From Oscarella lobularis (Eukaryota > Porifera > Homoscleromorpha > Homosclerophorida > Oscarellidae), in contig NC_089185.1 in the NCBI RefSeq assembly GCF_947507565.1, forward strand, positions 2,418,001 to 2,482,000: a DNA stretch of 64,000 nucleotides, read 5' to 3'. Below the pieces are notes generated by a model. The model saw only the letters and a program-made list of their open reading frames with translations. It was not told the origin of the DNA and searched no databases. Positions 38,201 to 47,376 of this stretch are shown here, piece by piece. Positions within the stretch are counted from its first letter, which is position 1. Each line of letters begins with the position of its first letter. The translations under genes were made by a program, and so were the position numbers.

Positions 38201-38463
38201 ATGTCGACAGTAGCAGTACGTGGGGGTCTGGACACTCTGGACCGCGAGCGTACGTACGTGGGCCGCGGCCGGTTCTTTCCTCCGCTTGGGCATCTTTTCA
38301 AACGTGGCAGATCGCTTGGACACGACGTGAATTCGAGTCGTTCTTCGGCGTTTTGATCTCGTTTCTTTCGTTTTAGTTGCCGAAGGGGAAGTTGATAGAG
38401 CCCGTCGAGTCGTCGGAGAAGACTGACGAATTGGTGGAGATGCTTTTTGGAATGTTCCCTTAG
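38201..38463 (+). CDS. weak candidate two-exon small gene
   Basis: ATG at 38201 opens a frame of about 42 codons. A possible donor near 38325 joins in frame to an acceptor at 38376, and the second exon (38377-38463, GKLIEPVESSEKTDELVEM) ends at TAG. The product would be about 70 aa with no known domain. It would be divergent from the giant receptor gene, with about 300 bp between starts. An overlapping open frame on the same strand makes the choice of frame uncertain. It could be chance or 5' UTR. Confidence 0.25.
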
Positions 38464-40492
38464 GGAGATACTGGACAGTGGTCCTAAGGAACGCGGAGAG
38501 TTATTTGATTTGGCGTGGACGATAAACGACCGCGTTAGGCTTGCTTATACCGTAGTAGAACGGTAGGTAATGCAACAATATTCTTAGCTCACCCCTTTGC
38601 ACTGAAGCGTTTTCTGGCTTCGAAAGCAGAATCCTACGTCCGCCATCTTTTTGCGACGCGGGCATGCGCAATAGAGCATAAACGAAATGGTTCGAATCGG
38701 CCTTCCGAGGCTCCTTCATCCACTTTTGGCGCTCGACGAGCTTTTTCCGCAGCTTTTCTATACGTTCTTTAAGTCGCTCGCGCGAAAAGAAGTCAATAGA
38801 GCTGAAAATGGCTTCCCGTAAGTACGGCAGATGAGACGAGTGCACAAAACGACTCGCGAGCTTCAGGGACTCCTGAAAGTGTTTTCTGATCGACTAGAAA
38901 CTCGATGGACTCGCTCGTACGACTGGGAAGATGACTCGTAGGCTCCTCGTCCTCCTAGGTCACGTGTAGCCTAGAGCTCGAGATAGAGGTACTACATGCA
39001 GAGCGGGAGGAAATTTTGATAAGGCGCCTAATTGCTAGGTCAACCGATTCTTTTCACGGGCCGTCAAACGTTTTAGTTGAGTAATCGTTCTCTGCAGGCT
39101 AGCCACAAAATTATAATAAAGACCACAACAAACGATAGAATGCGACACATGAGCAACCGTGACATCGATTAGTTCGTGAAGTTTCATTATCTATCTAGTA
39201 CCTACCTACTTCGCAGACAACATTTTCGAACTCCAGCAAGGGTGATCAGTCCATAAGGTAAAGGGGTCAGATCCAACTCATCCAAGCTTATGAGCACATT
39301 CTTGGACGATGTGTCGTGTCACGTGTACAGATATCACTATAGACACATTCATTCCTTGTGAGAGCTAATCGAAAAGCTATTGATTGGCATTCGTGCTATT
39401 TACGCTGCGGAGACTAGACAACACAAAGCCTAGCATGTTCTGACGGCATGCGTGGACGGCTCCGCACGCTCGTCCTTACATTAAATTCACTTCCCACTGC
39501 ATCGATCGAGAAAAGCCATCTAATTTGCATGAGACTATGGGTATGGGGACTTGCACGCATTCATTGCTCGAAGGTCAAACTTGGCCACTTGTGGCACGAT
39601 CCTATCAATCACGAACGCGTCAACAGACTATCACGAACTGGGACAGGTGTTCATGCAACAAAGACGGGAACGATCCATCGTTCGAAAGTGACGACGAAGT
39701 TCATAACGAAGAAAAACGTCAAAAGATACGTACATCGATTCGTCGCATCGGCGGCATTATTTCTTCCTAACTAGATTGTCTATTCTATTCGTCGTACGTG
39801 CGAAATCGGCTTGAATCCGTCGGACGACCACAAGGAAACAATTCAAACGTTGGGGGTGCTCTGAGGCGCAACGAAGCTGCCCACGACGTGGCTTGGTCTC
39901 TCTGACTCAATACTCCTCCGAAGTAAAGTGGGTTCCATGAAGACTGCTGCATGCATTGGCCTGCAGCTTGTAATAAAAAGCCAACGATTCTGCTGCAGGC
40001 GGAGTACTACTTTTAGACAAAGGCTTCCAGACGCTAAACGCCAAAGCTATTGTAAGAAAAAGTACTAACCACCACTAGACAACGCTGGTGCCGTGTTCTG
40101 ACGCAGTGAGCAGCCCTGGCTGCCCTTAGCATCCTAAAGCTGTTGGTTGCGGCGCCGAGTCCCTGCATGGGCCGCAACCCACGGCCGCCCCGAACAATAG
40201 AAGGCGAACTTTGTACCAACTGATGTTCTAGACTCTAACATCAGTTCTGTCTTACGTTGCCACCTGGCTCAGATATTCGCTTAGCTTCATTTCTTTCTTA
40301 ATATTCCGTATTTATCAGTCTGTGACTGTTGTGGTGCATTGTCCCCGGGCCTGGGCGTTTCTACACAAATACGACTCATAATTATCATAACGTCAAGAGT
40401 AAACCGGAATGCCCGCGTTGTTACAGCGATCAAAACGCGGGCCTTAGACCCGGTTTCCAAACAAACCACGGGCTCGGGCTTTACACCGTCCT
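38464..40492. other. mostly intergenic, two weak coding-like patches
   Basis: A minus-strand open frame at 38873-38501 follows an acceptor-like site and encodes a basic helical stretch (ERLKERIEKLRKKLVERQ). A plus-strand frame at about 39444-39770 ends in an acidic then basic segment (FESDDEVHNEEKRQK). Neither has a recognisable domain, a convincing start or a partner exon, so neither is called as a gene. The rest shows nothing. Confidence 0.35.
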
Positions 40493-40500
40493 ATATAAAG
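40493..40500 (+). promoter_or_regulatory. TATA box of the collagen-like pseudogene
   Basis: TATATAAAG-type box about 45 bp upstream of the ATG at 40544. Confidence 0.6.
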
Positions 40501-40543
40501 TCAAGTCAGACTCTTTGCTTGGCCATCTAGATTCTACAGCAGA

Positions 40544-41341
40544 ATGAAGTATATCCTTTACGCTGCCACGTGTCTGACAATTGCAACTGTGCTGGTAACA
40601 CGCACCGAGTGTGCACCTGCGCCTAACAGAAAACCACCCTTGCGTGGCGGTGCCACGCCTTCGCCTTCGGGGGCCTGTAGTTCTGCAGGTATTCCTGCAG
40701 GAGCTTCTGAGAACAGCAGCGTCTACTTGCTAGTAACTCCAAATGACGTCATAAACAAGAGATACGGCGATAGAGTTCGCCTTTACGAAAAACTTTCGGG
40801 TGGCTCGTCAATTTCTTTCAATGCAGGCAAAACGGACTTCAATTGATTGATGAGAATAACCTTAGCGGAGCCTAATGTGCTCGACGACTCAGCTCAATAC
40901 GTTGTCACAGCAACAATCGCTCATCGAAATCCAGTGTCAGTCACTACTGATATGGACCTTTACGTCACCGTGTCAGACGGAGTCAGCGCTGTTGGCTACT
41001 TGATTCTCGACGAAGCAAACAGAAAGTCAAGAGACACTATGTGGCCGTGCGAAGGATCGAATGGACGAACGTTCGTGGATCATAACTATGGGTGCACTCA
41101 GCTCAAGAGTCGAGGACCAACGAAGTTTTCGCCGCCGCACACAGTGCAAATGAAATTTGGCGGAGGCCATAAAGCGTTTGGAATAGGGAAAACGGTCTCT
41201 TACGTGACTGTGATGTCAACCCACGATTTTGCACGCACCTTGAAACCTGCAAATGGAATTTTCTTAGACATTTACCGTCACAATAAGGCCGAACAGTACA
41301 TCATCGATTTCATTGAGGTGGGACTTGAAAAAGAGATTTAG
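40544..41341 (+). pseudogene. collagen-like secreted protein paralog with an in-frame stop
   Basis: Signal peptide (ILYAATCLTIATVLV), a shortened Gly/Pro-rich linker with hardly any Gly-X-Y left, then the family C-terminal domain (VYLLVTPNDVINKRYGDRVR, ITLAEPNVLDDSAQYVVTA, GYLILDEAN, FGIGKTVSYV, YIIDFIEV). A TGA at 40844-40846 sits where both intact paralogs have CGA (Arg); the reading frame continues unbroken on both sides to 41341. A TATA box is present. A single transition thus inactivates an otherwise complete gene. It could be a recent pseudogene, a segregating null allele, a sequencing error or stop readthrough. Confidence 0.8.
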
Positions 41342-41689
41342 TGCGGACTCGGATCGGCAAGGTTGAGATTGAGACGTGAGCTTGTGTTGTAGTCATGTAG
41401 TACATACAGTAGCAGATTGTGTGATTGTCGCTATATATATGCCTAAATATAAATATCATTAGCAGTACATTAACGCTCCTAGTCTATTAGACTCTGAAAA
41501 ACGTACATCTATCAAGAACTTTATAGACTGCGTGCACTGCTTCAGGCGAGGAGAAGACGAATATGACTGAAGCTCAACGATTACAGAGCCATTTGCAGAT
41601 TTTCGCCTCGTAGGTAGGTTATAAGATTCTCTCGCGCCATGCTCCGCTTTCGTTCGAGCAGTGAGAACATTTCAGAAGCGAAATCTGCG
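41342..41689. other. 3' flank, nothing recognised
   Basis: It probably includes the 3' UTR of the broken collagen-like gene. No feature is supported. Confidence 0.4.
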
Positions 41690-42560
41690 GCAAGATTTCT
41701 CTCGCGTTTTAGCGTGCGTTAAGTAGCGGATTCCTCAGATTCTGCAGCCGATTGAGTCGAAAAAGACCAGCGAGAGCGGGCGAAGGAGGCTACTACTCTA
41801 GTAGAGACTACAAATATTTAAGCTGATCGTCTGCACGATTACGGTAACGCCAGAACTCGAGGCACAACCTGGAGCCTGCGCCTCCAAGTCGACGCGACAG
41901 CGCCAGTAGGAAGCTAGATTTGCGTTGAGAAATAATGAAACGGCACTGAGGCTACAACTGCCAAGTAGACTAAGATCGTAAGATGCTTCGATCATTTTCC
42001 TACTTCCGGCGGTGTGATGATGCTGGAGCGCGCTCCCGGTCCGAAAAAAGTCTACAGTCGAACTACTAGTAGCCTTGTGCGTATTTCGGGTCTTCAGCTA
42101 CCAAGTCCCCATGGTTTGCGAGGCATGCAGGTCCATCGGGCTCTTTCTAGAGGGACCACACCCTTTGCACCGGCTGTGCATGTTGATCGCGAAAGGCGCA
42201 CAGCGTTCTATAATCGGATTGATTAAATTAAGCCCGAAATCCTAATAAGAGGACCTTGCAAAGGGTGGGGTCCCGATACGGCCATCTCACGGCCACTATA
42301 TGCCCAAGGGTGCCTCCAAAACCTCTGGCCTCCGCTCTAAGTATTTCGACATACGATTTCTTACATGAGAGTCGGGCTCCTGGCGAAGTTTCCGTAGAAT
42401 CTGAGGGACCACACCTATCTGAAAGGGACACGTACAAGAAAGGTTTCTTCCTACGTTCTCGGTCTGGCGCGGTTTGACCGAATAAGCGTTCAGGATGGCG
42501 CCAATTCTTTTAGTCTGATTACAAATTGAAATCGTCCTAAACATAGGCCGCGACTAGACG
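41690..42560 (+). repeat. duplicated block, copy 1 (upstream of peptide gene 1)
   Basis: It shares long diverged segments with 45230-46050, including TTAGCGTGCGTTAAGTA, the block TTAAATTAAGCCCGAAATCC and GAGGGACCACACCTATCTGA. Inside it, an 18-bp inverted repeat with one mismatch (42152-42169 and 42257-42274) can form a hairpin. The block is followed by a secreted-peptide gene in both copies, so block plus gene look like one duplicated unit. Confidence 0.75.
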
Positions 42561-43139
42561 GACGATAAGTAAGTGAATGAAGTCGCTGTTCCACCAGACG
42601 CCGGCCGCTTCAAGGTTCTCAATCAATGCCCCCATGGCAACTATTATTCGACCAAGTGAAAGGTGGCGGGGGACTGGCATATCTAGACCAACTGCGCCGC
42701 GAGACAGTCGCATTGGAAACTAAACTGCCAAAGTCAATAAATTATTCCTTATCTGGAAGTCTGATTAGACACGCCTCTGCTTTCTTACCAAACACAGTTG
42801 GAAGGTTTTTCGCTCCATGGAGCGCACCGCAATCCTGTCATATCAAAATAGGCATCCTTGCATGCATGCACGTCCTAGAGTAGTCTATACTAACCGTGCT
42901 ACCTTCTGGTGGCAGCGTTTTTAGCGCATCTTTTCCTTATTTTTCTAAACGTCTCTAGGATGTCAGGCACTTCGCCGCATATTTTCTAGAGTTTCAAACA
43001 GCAAGATCTCGAAGTGTCTAAGCTTTGGAAAAAGTATGGGCTTCTTGTTGAAGAAATCAGCCGAATTTGACTGTCGGCGACCATGCCACCTAACTGAATT
43101 TTATGCCAGCACAGCCACGACTGCTATTTTTAGCTCTAG
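42561..43139. other. upstream region of secreted-peptide gene 1
   Basis: No coding sequence is supported. It ends in a TATA box. Confidence 0.4.
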
Positions 43140-43148
43140 TATATAAAG
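43140..43148 (+). promoter_or_regulatory. TATA box of secreted-peptide gene 1
   Basis: TATATAAAG about 50 bp upstream of the start codon; the same box and spacing occur before the paralog at 46300. Confidence 0.65.
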
Positions 43149-43195
43149 GAGGACTACTCAACCCGGGAACTGTTAGAATACAGCTTCTCGAAGGG

Positions 43196-43504
43196 ATGCA
43201 GTGGTTTGTGCTCTTTCTTTCTGTTGTCTCTCTTTTGAGTCCGGCTCCATCCTTCACTTTTGCCGAAGTCTCAAAGTTTCGGAGCGTGGAAAAAAATGGT
43301 TTTTCCGGCGAAGTCCAACGCAAGCGAGAAGCTACTCAGCGCACATGTCCTCGTTATCTTACGTCTTACTCTTGGAAAGCTTGCTCCTACTGCAAGAAAG
43401 TTGAAACAGAATATTACAAATATGAAGAACTTATACTATATGCCACTAACAACTTGCCGTATTACCCCGAATTTTGCTGCTTACCGGTTTTTCCTGAAGT
43501 TTAG
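43196..43504 (+). CDS. secreted cysteine-containing peptide, paralog 1
   Basis: 102 aa. The ATG at 43196 follows a TATA box by about 50 bp. The signal peptide (WFVLFLSVVSLLSPAPSF) and the propeptide up to a polybasic site (VQRKR) are nearly the same as in the gene at 46300. The rest, with Cys pairs (ACSYCKK, FCCLPVF), is only loosely alignable and stops early, lacking the last six or so cysteines of the paralog. It may be a truncated copy or a distinct mature peptide. By architecture (leader, propeptide, dibasic site, Cys-containing end) it is a processed secreted peptide; its activity (defence, toxin-like or signalling) cannot be told from sequence. Confidence 0.6.
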   Translation: MQWFVLFLSVVSLLSPAPSFTFAEVSKFRSVEKNGFSGEVQRKREATQRTCPRYLTSYSWKACSYCKKVETEYYKYEELILYATNNLPYYPEFCCLPVFPEV

Positions 43505-43929
43505 CAAAGTGCACCAAAATGTCTAGACCAGCATGCCGCATTAACGCGTTTTCAATTATCTAAGCTTCGCCTAAATAGCATAGACACGATGATTGAGCTC
43601 TTTTGTAAACGTTTCAGTCCTCTCCGCGTGATTACGTATGGGAGAGCAAGCAAACGTGTCGTCGAGTCATGGATCCATGATTGTATGCGTCGTGTCTCGA
43701 CAATTCATTCTATTAGCCTCGTTATGCTAGCAATGAGGGAAGAATGATTTGAGCTTTTCATAGCAAAGCTTTCGCTTGTTTGCTAGCATTGTGACTTTCG
43801 TTTCTGCTTATCAGATTTTCGTGTTCATCTCGTGTTCAAAGAATATTCGTAAATCCTTGCTTTAGCTAAAAAAATACAACAACAAAAGTGCAAGGGTTTC
43901 TGCAGTACTATCAAAGCACTAAGTTGTCT
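43505..43929. other. intergenic between convergent genes
   Basis: 3' flanks of the peptide gene and of the minus-strand collagen-like copy. Nothing else is seen. Confidence 0.45.
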
Positions 43930-44872
43930 CTAGCTCTCTTTTTCAAGTTTCACTTCTATGAAGTCAATGATGTAATGCTCTCCAGGATCGTCACCGTAAA
44001 GGTCCAAGAAAACTCCTCTCGTCGGTTTCAACAGTCTGGAAAACTGATGGGTGTTGATAACATACAAGTCGGACACGGTTTTCCCAAATCCAAAAGCTCG
44101 ATCGTTGCCACCGAATTGTACTTGCATCGTATGATATGGTGAGAATCTGGTTTTTCCTGGATTTCTTCCAGCAGTACACGTATAATTTGTCAGTACTTCT
44201 GCACTGAGTCCTTCACACGCCACCATTGGAGCAGCGCCTCCTCTGTTCGATTCATCTAGTATAACGTAACCCACATCAGAGACCGTCAGAGACAAGGAGG
44301 TGGAGGTCCATGTCTCTTGTCACAGACACCGGATGTCGATGCGAGATTTTTGCTGTCACAATGTATCGAGAAGAGTCGTTGAGCATCTTCGGCTCAGCTA
44401 AAGTCACTCGCATCATTCGATTTAGCTTCGTCCTGCCTGTGCTGAAAGAAATGGACGACCCAATTGAAGGAGGCACCGTTTTATAAAAACGAATCCTCCG
44501 TCCATGTCTTTTGTATTTGATATCATCAGGACTTATCAGCAAATGAAAGCTAAAGGAGGGTTTTTCTTCTGTTCCCTGAGAACCTGGAGGTCCTTGAACT
44601 CCTGGAGGACCACGTTCTCCTGGATAACCAGAAGGTCCTTGCTTTCCTGGAGCACAAGGAGTTCCTGCAGGTCCTGGAGCACCTGCAGGACCACGCTCTC
44701 CCGGAGGTCCTGCTAGTCCGCCCCGTCCGTCTCTCCCATCTCGACCTGGCTGCGTACAACAACAGGAGGTCTCAGCCGTGTGTTTTTCGTAAGACATCGC
44801 AGCTGTGTCGTGAGAGAGGGACAGCAGCGCAGCTATAACGGTCAGACACGTCGTCTTGTAACCAAAATACAT
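43930..44872 (-). pseudogene. collagen-like secreted protein paralog with a frameshift
   Basis: ATG 44872-44870, signal peptide ([19 protein letters not shown]), CCC motif, the longest collagen segment of the family (about 18 Gly-X-Y triplets including [10 protein letters not shown] and [10 protein letters not shown]), then the conserved C-terminal domain. Near 44281 the frame shifts: the first part runs through [10 protein letters not shown] into a stop, and the rest (VGYVILDESN ... YIIDFIEVKL) continues in another frame to 43930. One missing base (or two extra) explains it. A TATA box is present. It is either a recent pseudogene or an assembly error. Confidence 0.75.
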
Positions 44873-44908
44873 TGTTGTGTTGTGAATGGTCAAGCGACAT
44901 GACGCAAA

Positions 44909-44916
44909 TTTTATAG
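44909..44916 (-). promoter_or_regulatory. TATA box of the frameshifted collagen-like gene
   Basis: CTATAAAA on the minus strand, about 40 bp before the ATG at 44872. Confidence 0.55.
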
Positions 44917-45229
44917 AGGGTCAAAGCCCGGTGTACGGAATTTAAATACGGTATCTGCTGTCCGGGTCTACACTTAAGCTTAACAGGTGGACGTCTCAAA
45001 TGGTGAAAAATCGGTGCGGAGTCTTATAGAAAAAGCGGTGCCCGTGACCGAGGGAAGGGGGTACAGAACATAGACTAGTCTACACTATACAGCTTGGCCA
45101 CAGTTCTACTCCGGCAATTACTGCACCTCTGACATTTTTCAGCCACGTTCTAAGATTTTCCTTCATCTTGGCTCTCTATCCTTTGAGCAACAACCGTTTC
45201 TCCACGGTAGACAAGAGCTGTAATGTTTT
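44917..45229. other. intergenic, nothing recognised
   Basis: No open frame or repeat is supported. Confidence 0.4.
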
Positions 45230-46050
45230 GCTTTTAGCGTGCGTTAAGTATTGCAATTCGACTGATTCTGCCCGATTCGCCGGCCGAAAGGGACCGGCGA
45301 GAGCAGGCGAGGGAGACTACTAGTAGTAGAAACGAGTGAGAATTTACCCGACCTTCTGCGCGATCACGTAAAGATTAGAGCTCGGGTCACAACTTGATGG
45401 CTGCAATCTGCGCCTCTGTGTAGACGTGGCACCGCCAGGAGCACGCTAGATTTGCTTCGAGAGAGAATTTAGCGGCACTACGGCCCAAGTGACCTGAGAT
45501 CGTAAGACGTTTCATCACTTCCGGCGTTGGGATTGCCTGTCGCAAATTACAGTCGAACTAGTCTTACGCTTATGCCGGAACATCAGCTAGTGGTTAGTTC
45601 CTTTTGTTCGCGAGACGTTGAGGTTCATCACGCTCTTTCTAGAGTCTTTCTCGACGGACCACACCCTTTGCACCGGTTGTGTTCGAAAGGCGCACAGCTA
45701 GCCTTCTATAATCGGATTTATTAAATTAAGCCCGAAATCCTAATAAGAGGATCTCGCAAAGGGTGTGGTCCTGATACTGCCATCTCACTGGCAGTGTGGC
45801 ATGATTCAAGGGTGTTTGAGTGAACACGGTCACTCAAAAGTAAATCGAGATACGATTTTCTTACTTGAGAGTGGCGCGGAAGGCAAAGTTTTCGTACAAT
45901 CTGAGGGACCACACCTATCTGAAGCAAGCATGAGAAAGGTTGCTTTCTTTTCTATGTTCTCAAGCGGTTGGACTAAATAAGTATTAGGGTGGTGCCAATT
46001 CTTTTAGTCTGATTGCAAATTGGAATCGCTAAACATAGACTGCTGCTAGA
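45230..46050 (+). repeat. duplicated block, copy 2 (upstream of peptide gene 2)
   Basis: Diverged copy of 41690-42560. The internal inverted repeat is perfect here over 16 bp (45656-45671 and 45756-45771), against one mismatch in copy 1. Confidence 0.75.
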
Positions 46051-46239
46051 CAGTCGATAAGTAGGTGAATGAAGTGAAAACGGAATTCCGAAAAATTAGC
46101 TAGGTTGGTCGCAGACGGCCATAGATAGACAAATGTGCACACAGACTGTTTGGCAGAAGATAAGAACCGCAATTACGGTATATACCAGCGAGGCGAACGC
46201 GAAGCCTTTATCACTCAACTGCTATTTTTATTGCCAGTG

Positions 46240-46248
46240 TATATAAAG
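46240..46248 (+). promoter_or_regulatory. TATA box of secreted-peptide gene 2
   Basis: TATATAAAG about 52 bp upstream of the start codon at 46300. Confidence 0.65.
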
Positions 46249-46299
46249 CAGGACTGCTCTACCCGAGAACAGTAAACTGAAATACAGCTCCTGAAAGAG

Positions 46300-46728
46300 A
46301 TGCAGTGGATTTTGCTCTTTCTTTCTGTTGTCTCTCTTTTGAGTCCAGCTTCATCTTTCAGCTTTGCCAAAGTCTCTGATATTCGGAGCGTTGAAGAAAA
46401 GGATTTTTCCCGCAAAGTTCAACGCAGGCGACAAGTTATCCAACACACAAATGCAGATGACGCGTGCAAAGATCATCCCCCCGGGCCTCATTGCGATGGG
46501 AAACCTTGCAAGTTTTGCGCGAAGATTGGATCAGAACTTTACGTCAAATTTGAAGGGTTTTGTGAAACTGTACGACTATCCACTACTGGCAAGGAAATCT
46601 GTCGATGCAGCCGAAATTTAACATGTGATCAGTATGAGTGCGAGGCAGGTTGCAGCTTGGGCTATTGCGGGACCACCCCCTCCATTGCTCCTACAACTCA
46701 GCAGCCGACAGCGGAAAACAAGAAGTAG
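46300..46728 (+). CDS. secreted cysteine-rich peptide, paralog 2
   Basis: 142 aa in one exon. Signal peptide (WILLFLSVVSLLSPASSF), propeptide ending in a furin-like site (VQRRR), then a mature region with about 11 cysteines (DACKDH, HCDGKPCKFC, GFCETV, EICRCS, LTCDQYECEAGC, GYCG) and a Thr/Pro/Gln-rich tail. A TATA box lies 52 bp upstream. Leader and propeptide match the gene at 43196; the mature region is longer and more Cys-rich. The pattern is typical of secreted disulfide-rich effectors. No family could be named. The odd cysteine count leaves one free or used for dimerisation (inference). Confidence 0.7.
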   Translation: MQWILLFLSVVSLLSPASSFSFAKVSDIRSVEEKDFSRKVQRRRQVIQHTNADDACKDHPPGPHCDGKPCKFCAKIGSELYVKFEGFCETVRLSTTGKEICRCSRNLTCDQYECEAGCSLGYCGTTPSIAPTTQQPTAENKK

Positions 46729-47376
46729 GCGCTTAAAGTTTTGCCAGACTGCTACTGCTCTAACTTTCAGCGTTGCATGTGCAACTGTCTAGTGCGTCCG
46801 TTCGTGCTAACTGAATTGATTTCTTTCCGTCTCTGAATCATTCAATGTTGTTTGTTTGTTTGTCTGACGCAGTAGAATGAATCGCGTCTGTCGCCCTCTG
46901 CTTCAAAATTCCCCAGAAACGCCTATTATACATTCAGCACCCGGGCCGCCACAAAGCTAGGCTCCAACTGCTCCGAGTCAGATCATCCGCTCAGGCTGCA
47001 TTATGAACTCCACTTGTTCTGTGCTATACTGAATTATAACCCACACGCATCTAGACTAATTCCTGTAGCACCTCACTCACTAAACGTTGGATTTCTTGTG
47101 TTCCTTGGACTCATATATGTATATGGCCGTTACTTGGCGAGCACGACCACTGTTACTTGCGATCTAGAGATCTAGATCTAGACCATGGACTCCGTATCGA
47201 TATTCTAGTACCTACACGGAAAGAAAATTGGAAAATTGTCAGTTTAGCGTCACTTCTCTAGGCTTACCAAATAATAATCGGCAAACTAATACATTAGAAC
47301 AAGGAAAAAGGAAGCGAACACGTACAGCAACAAAAAGACAGACAGCTGAGAACAGAACAAGAACACTACAAGTTCA
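46729..47376. other. intergenic between convergent genes
   Basis: Nothing is recognised. It contains a short TTTG run near 46849. Confidence 0.45.

Noticed and set aside
38501-38873. Minus-strand open frame with a basic helical stretch
   Set aside because: An acceptor-like site but no partner exon, no domain and no start codon at the beginning.
39444-39770. Plus-strand open frame with acidic and basic clusters
   Set aside because: No domain, uncertain start, overlapped by another open frame on the same strand.
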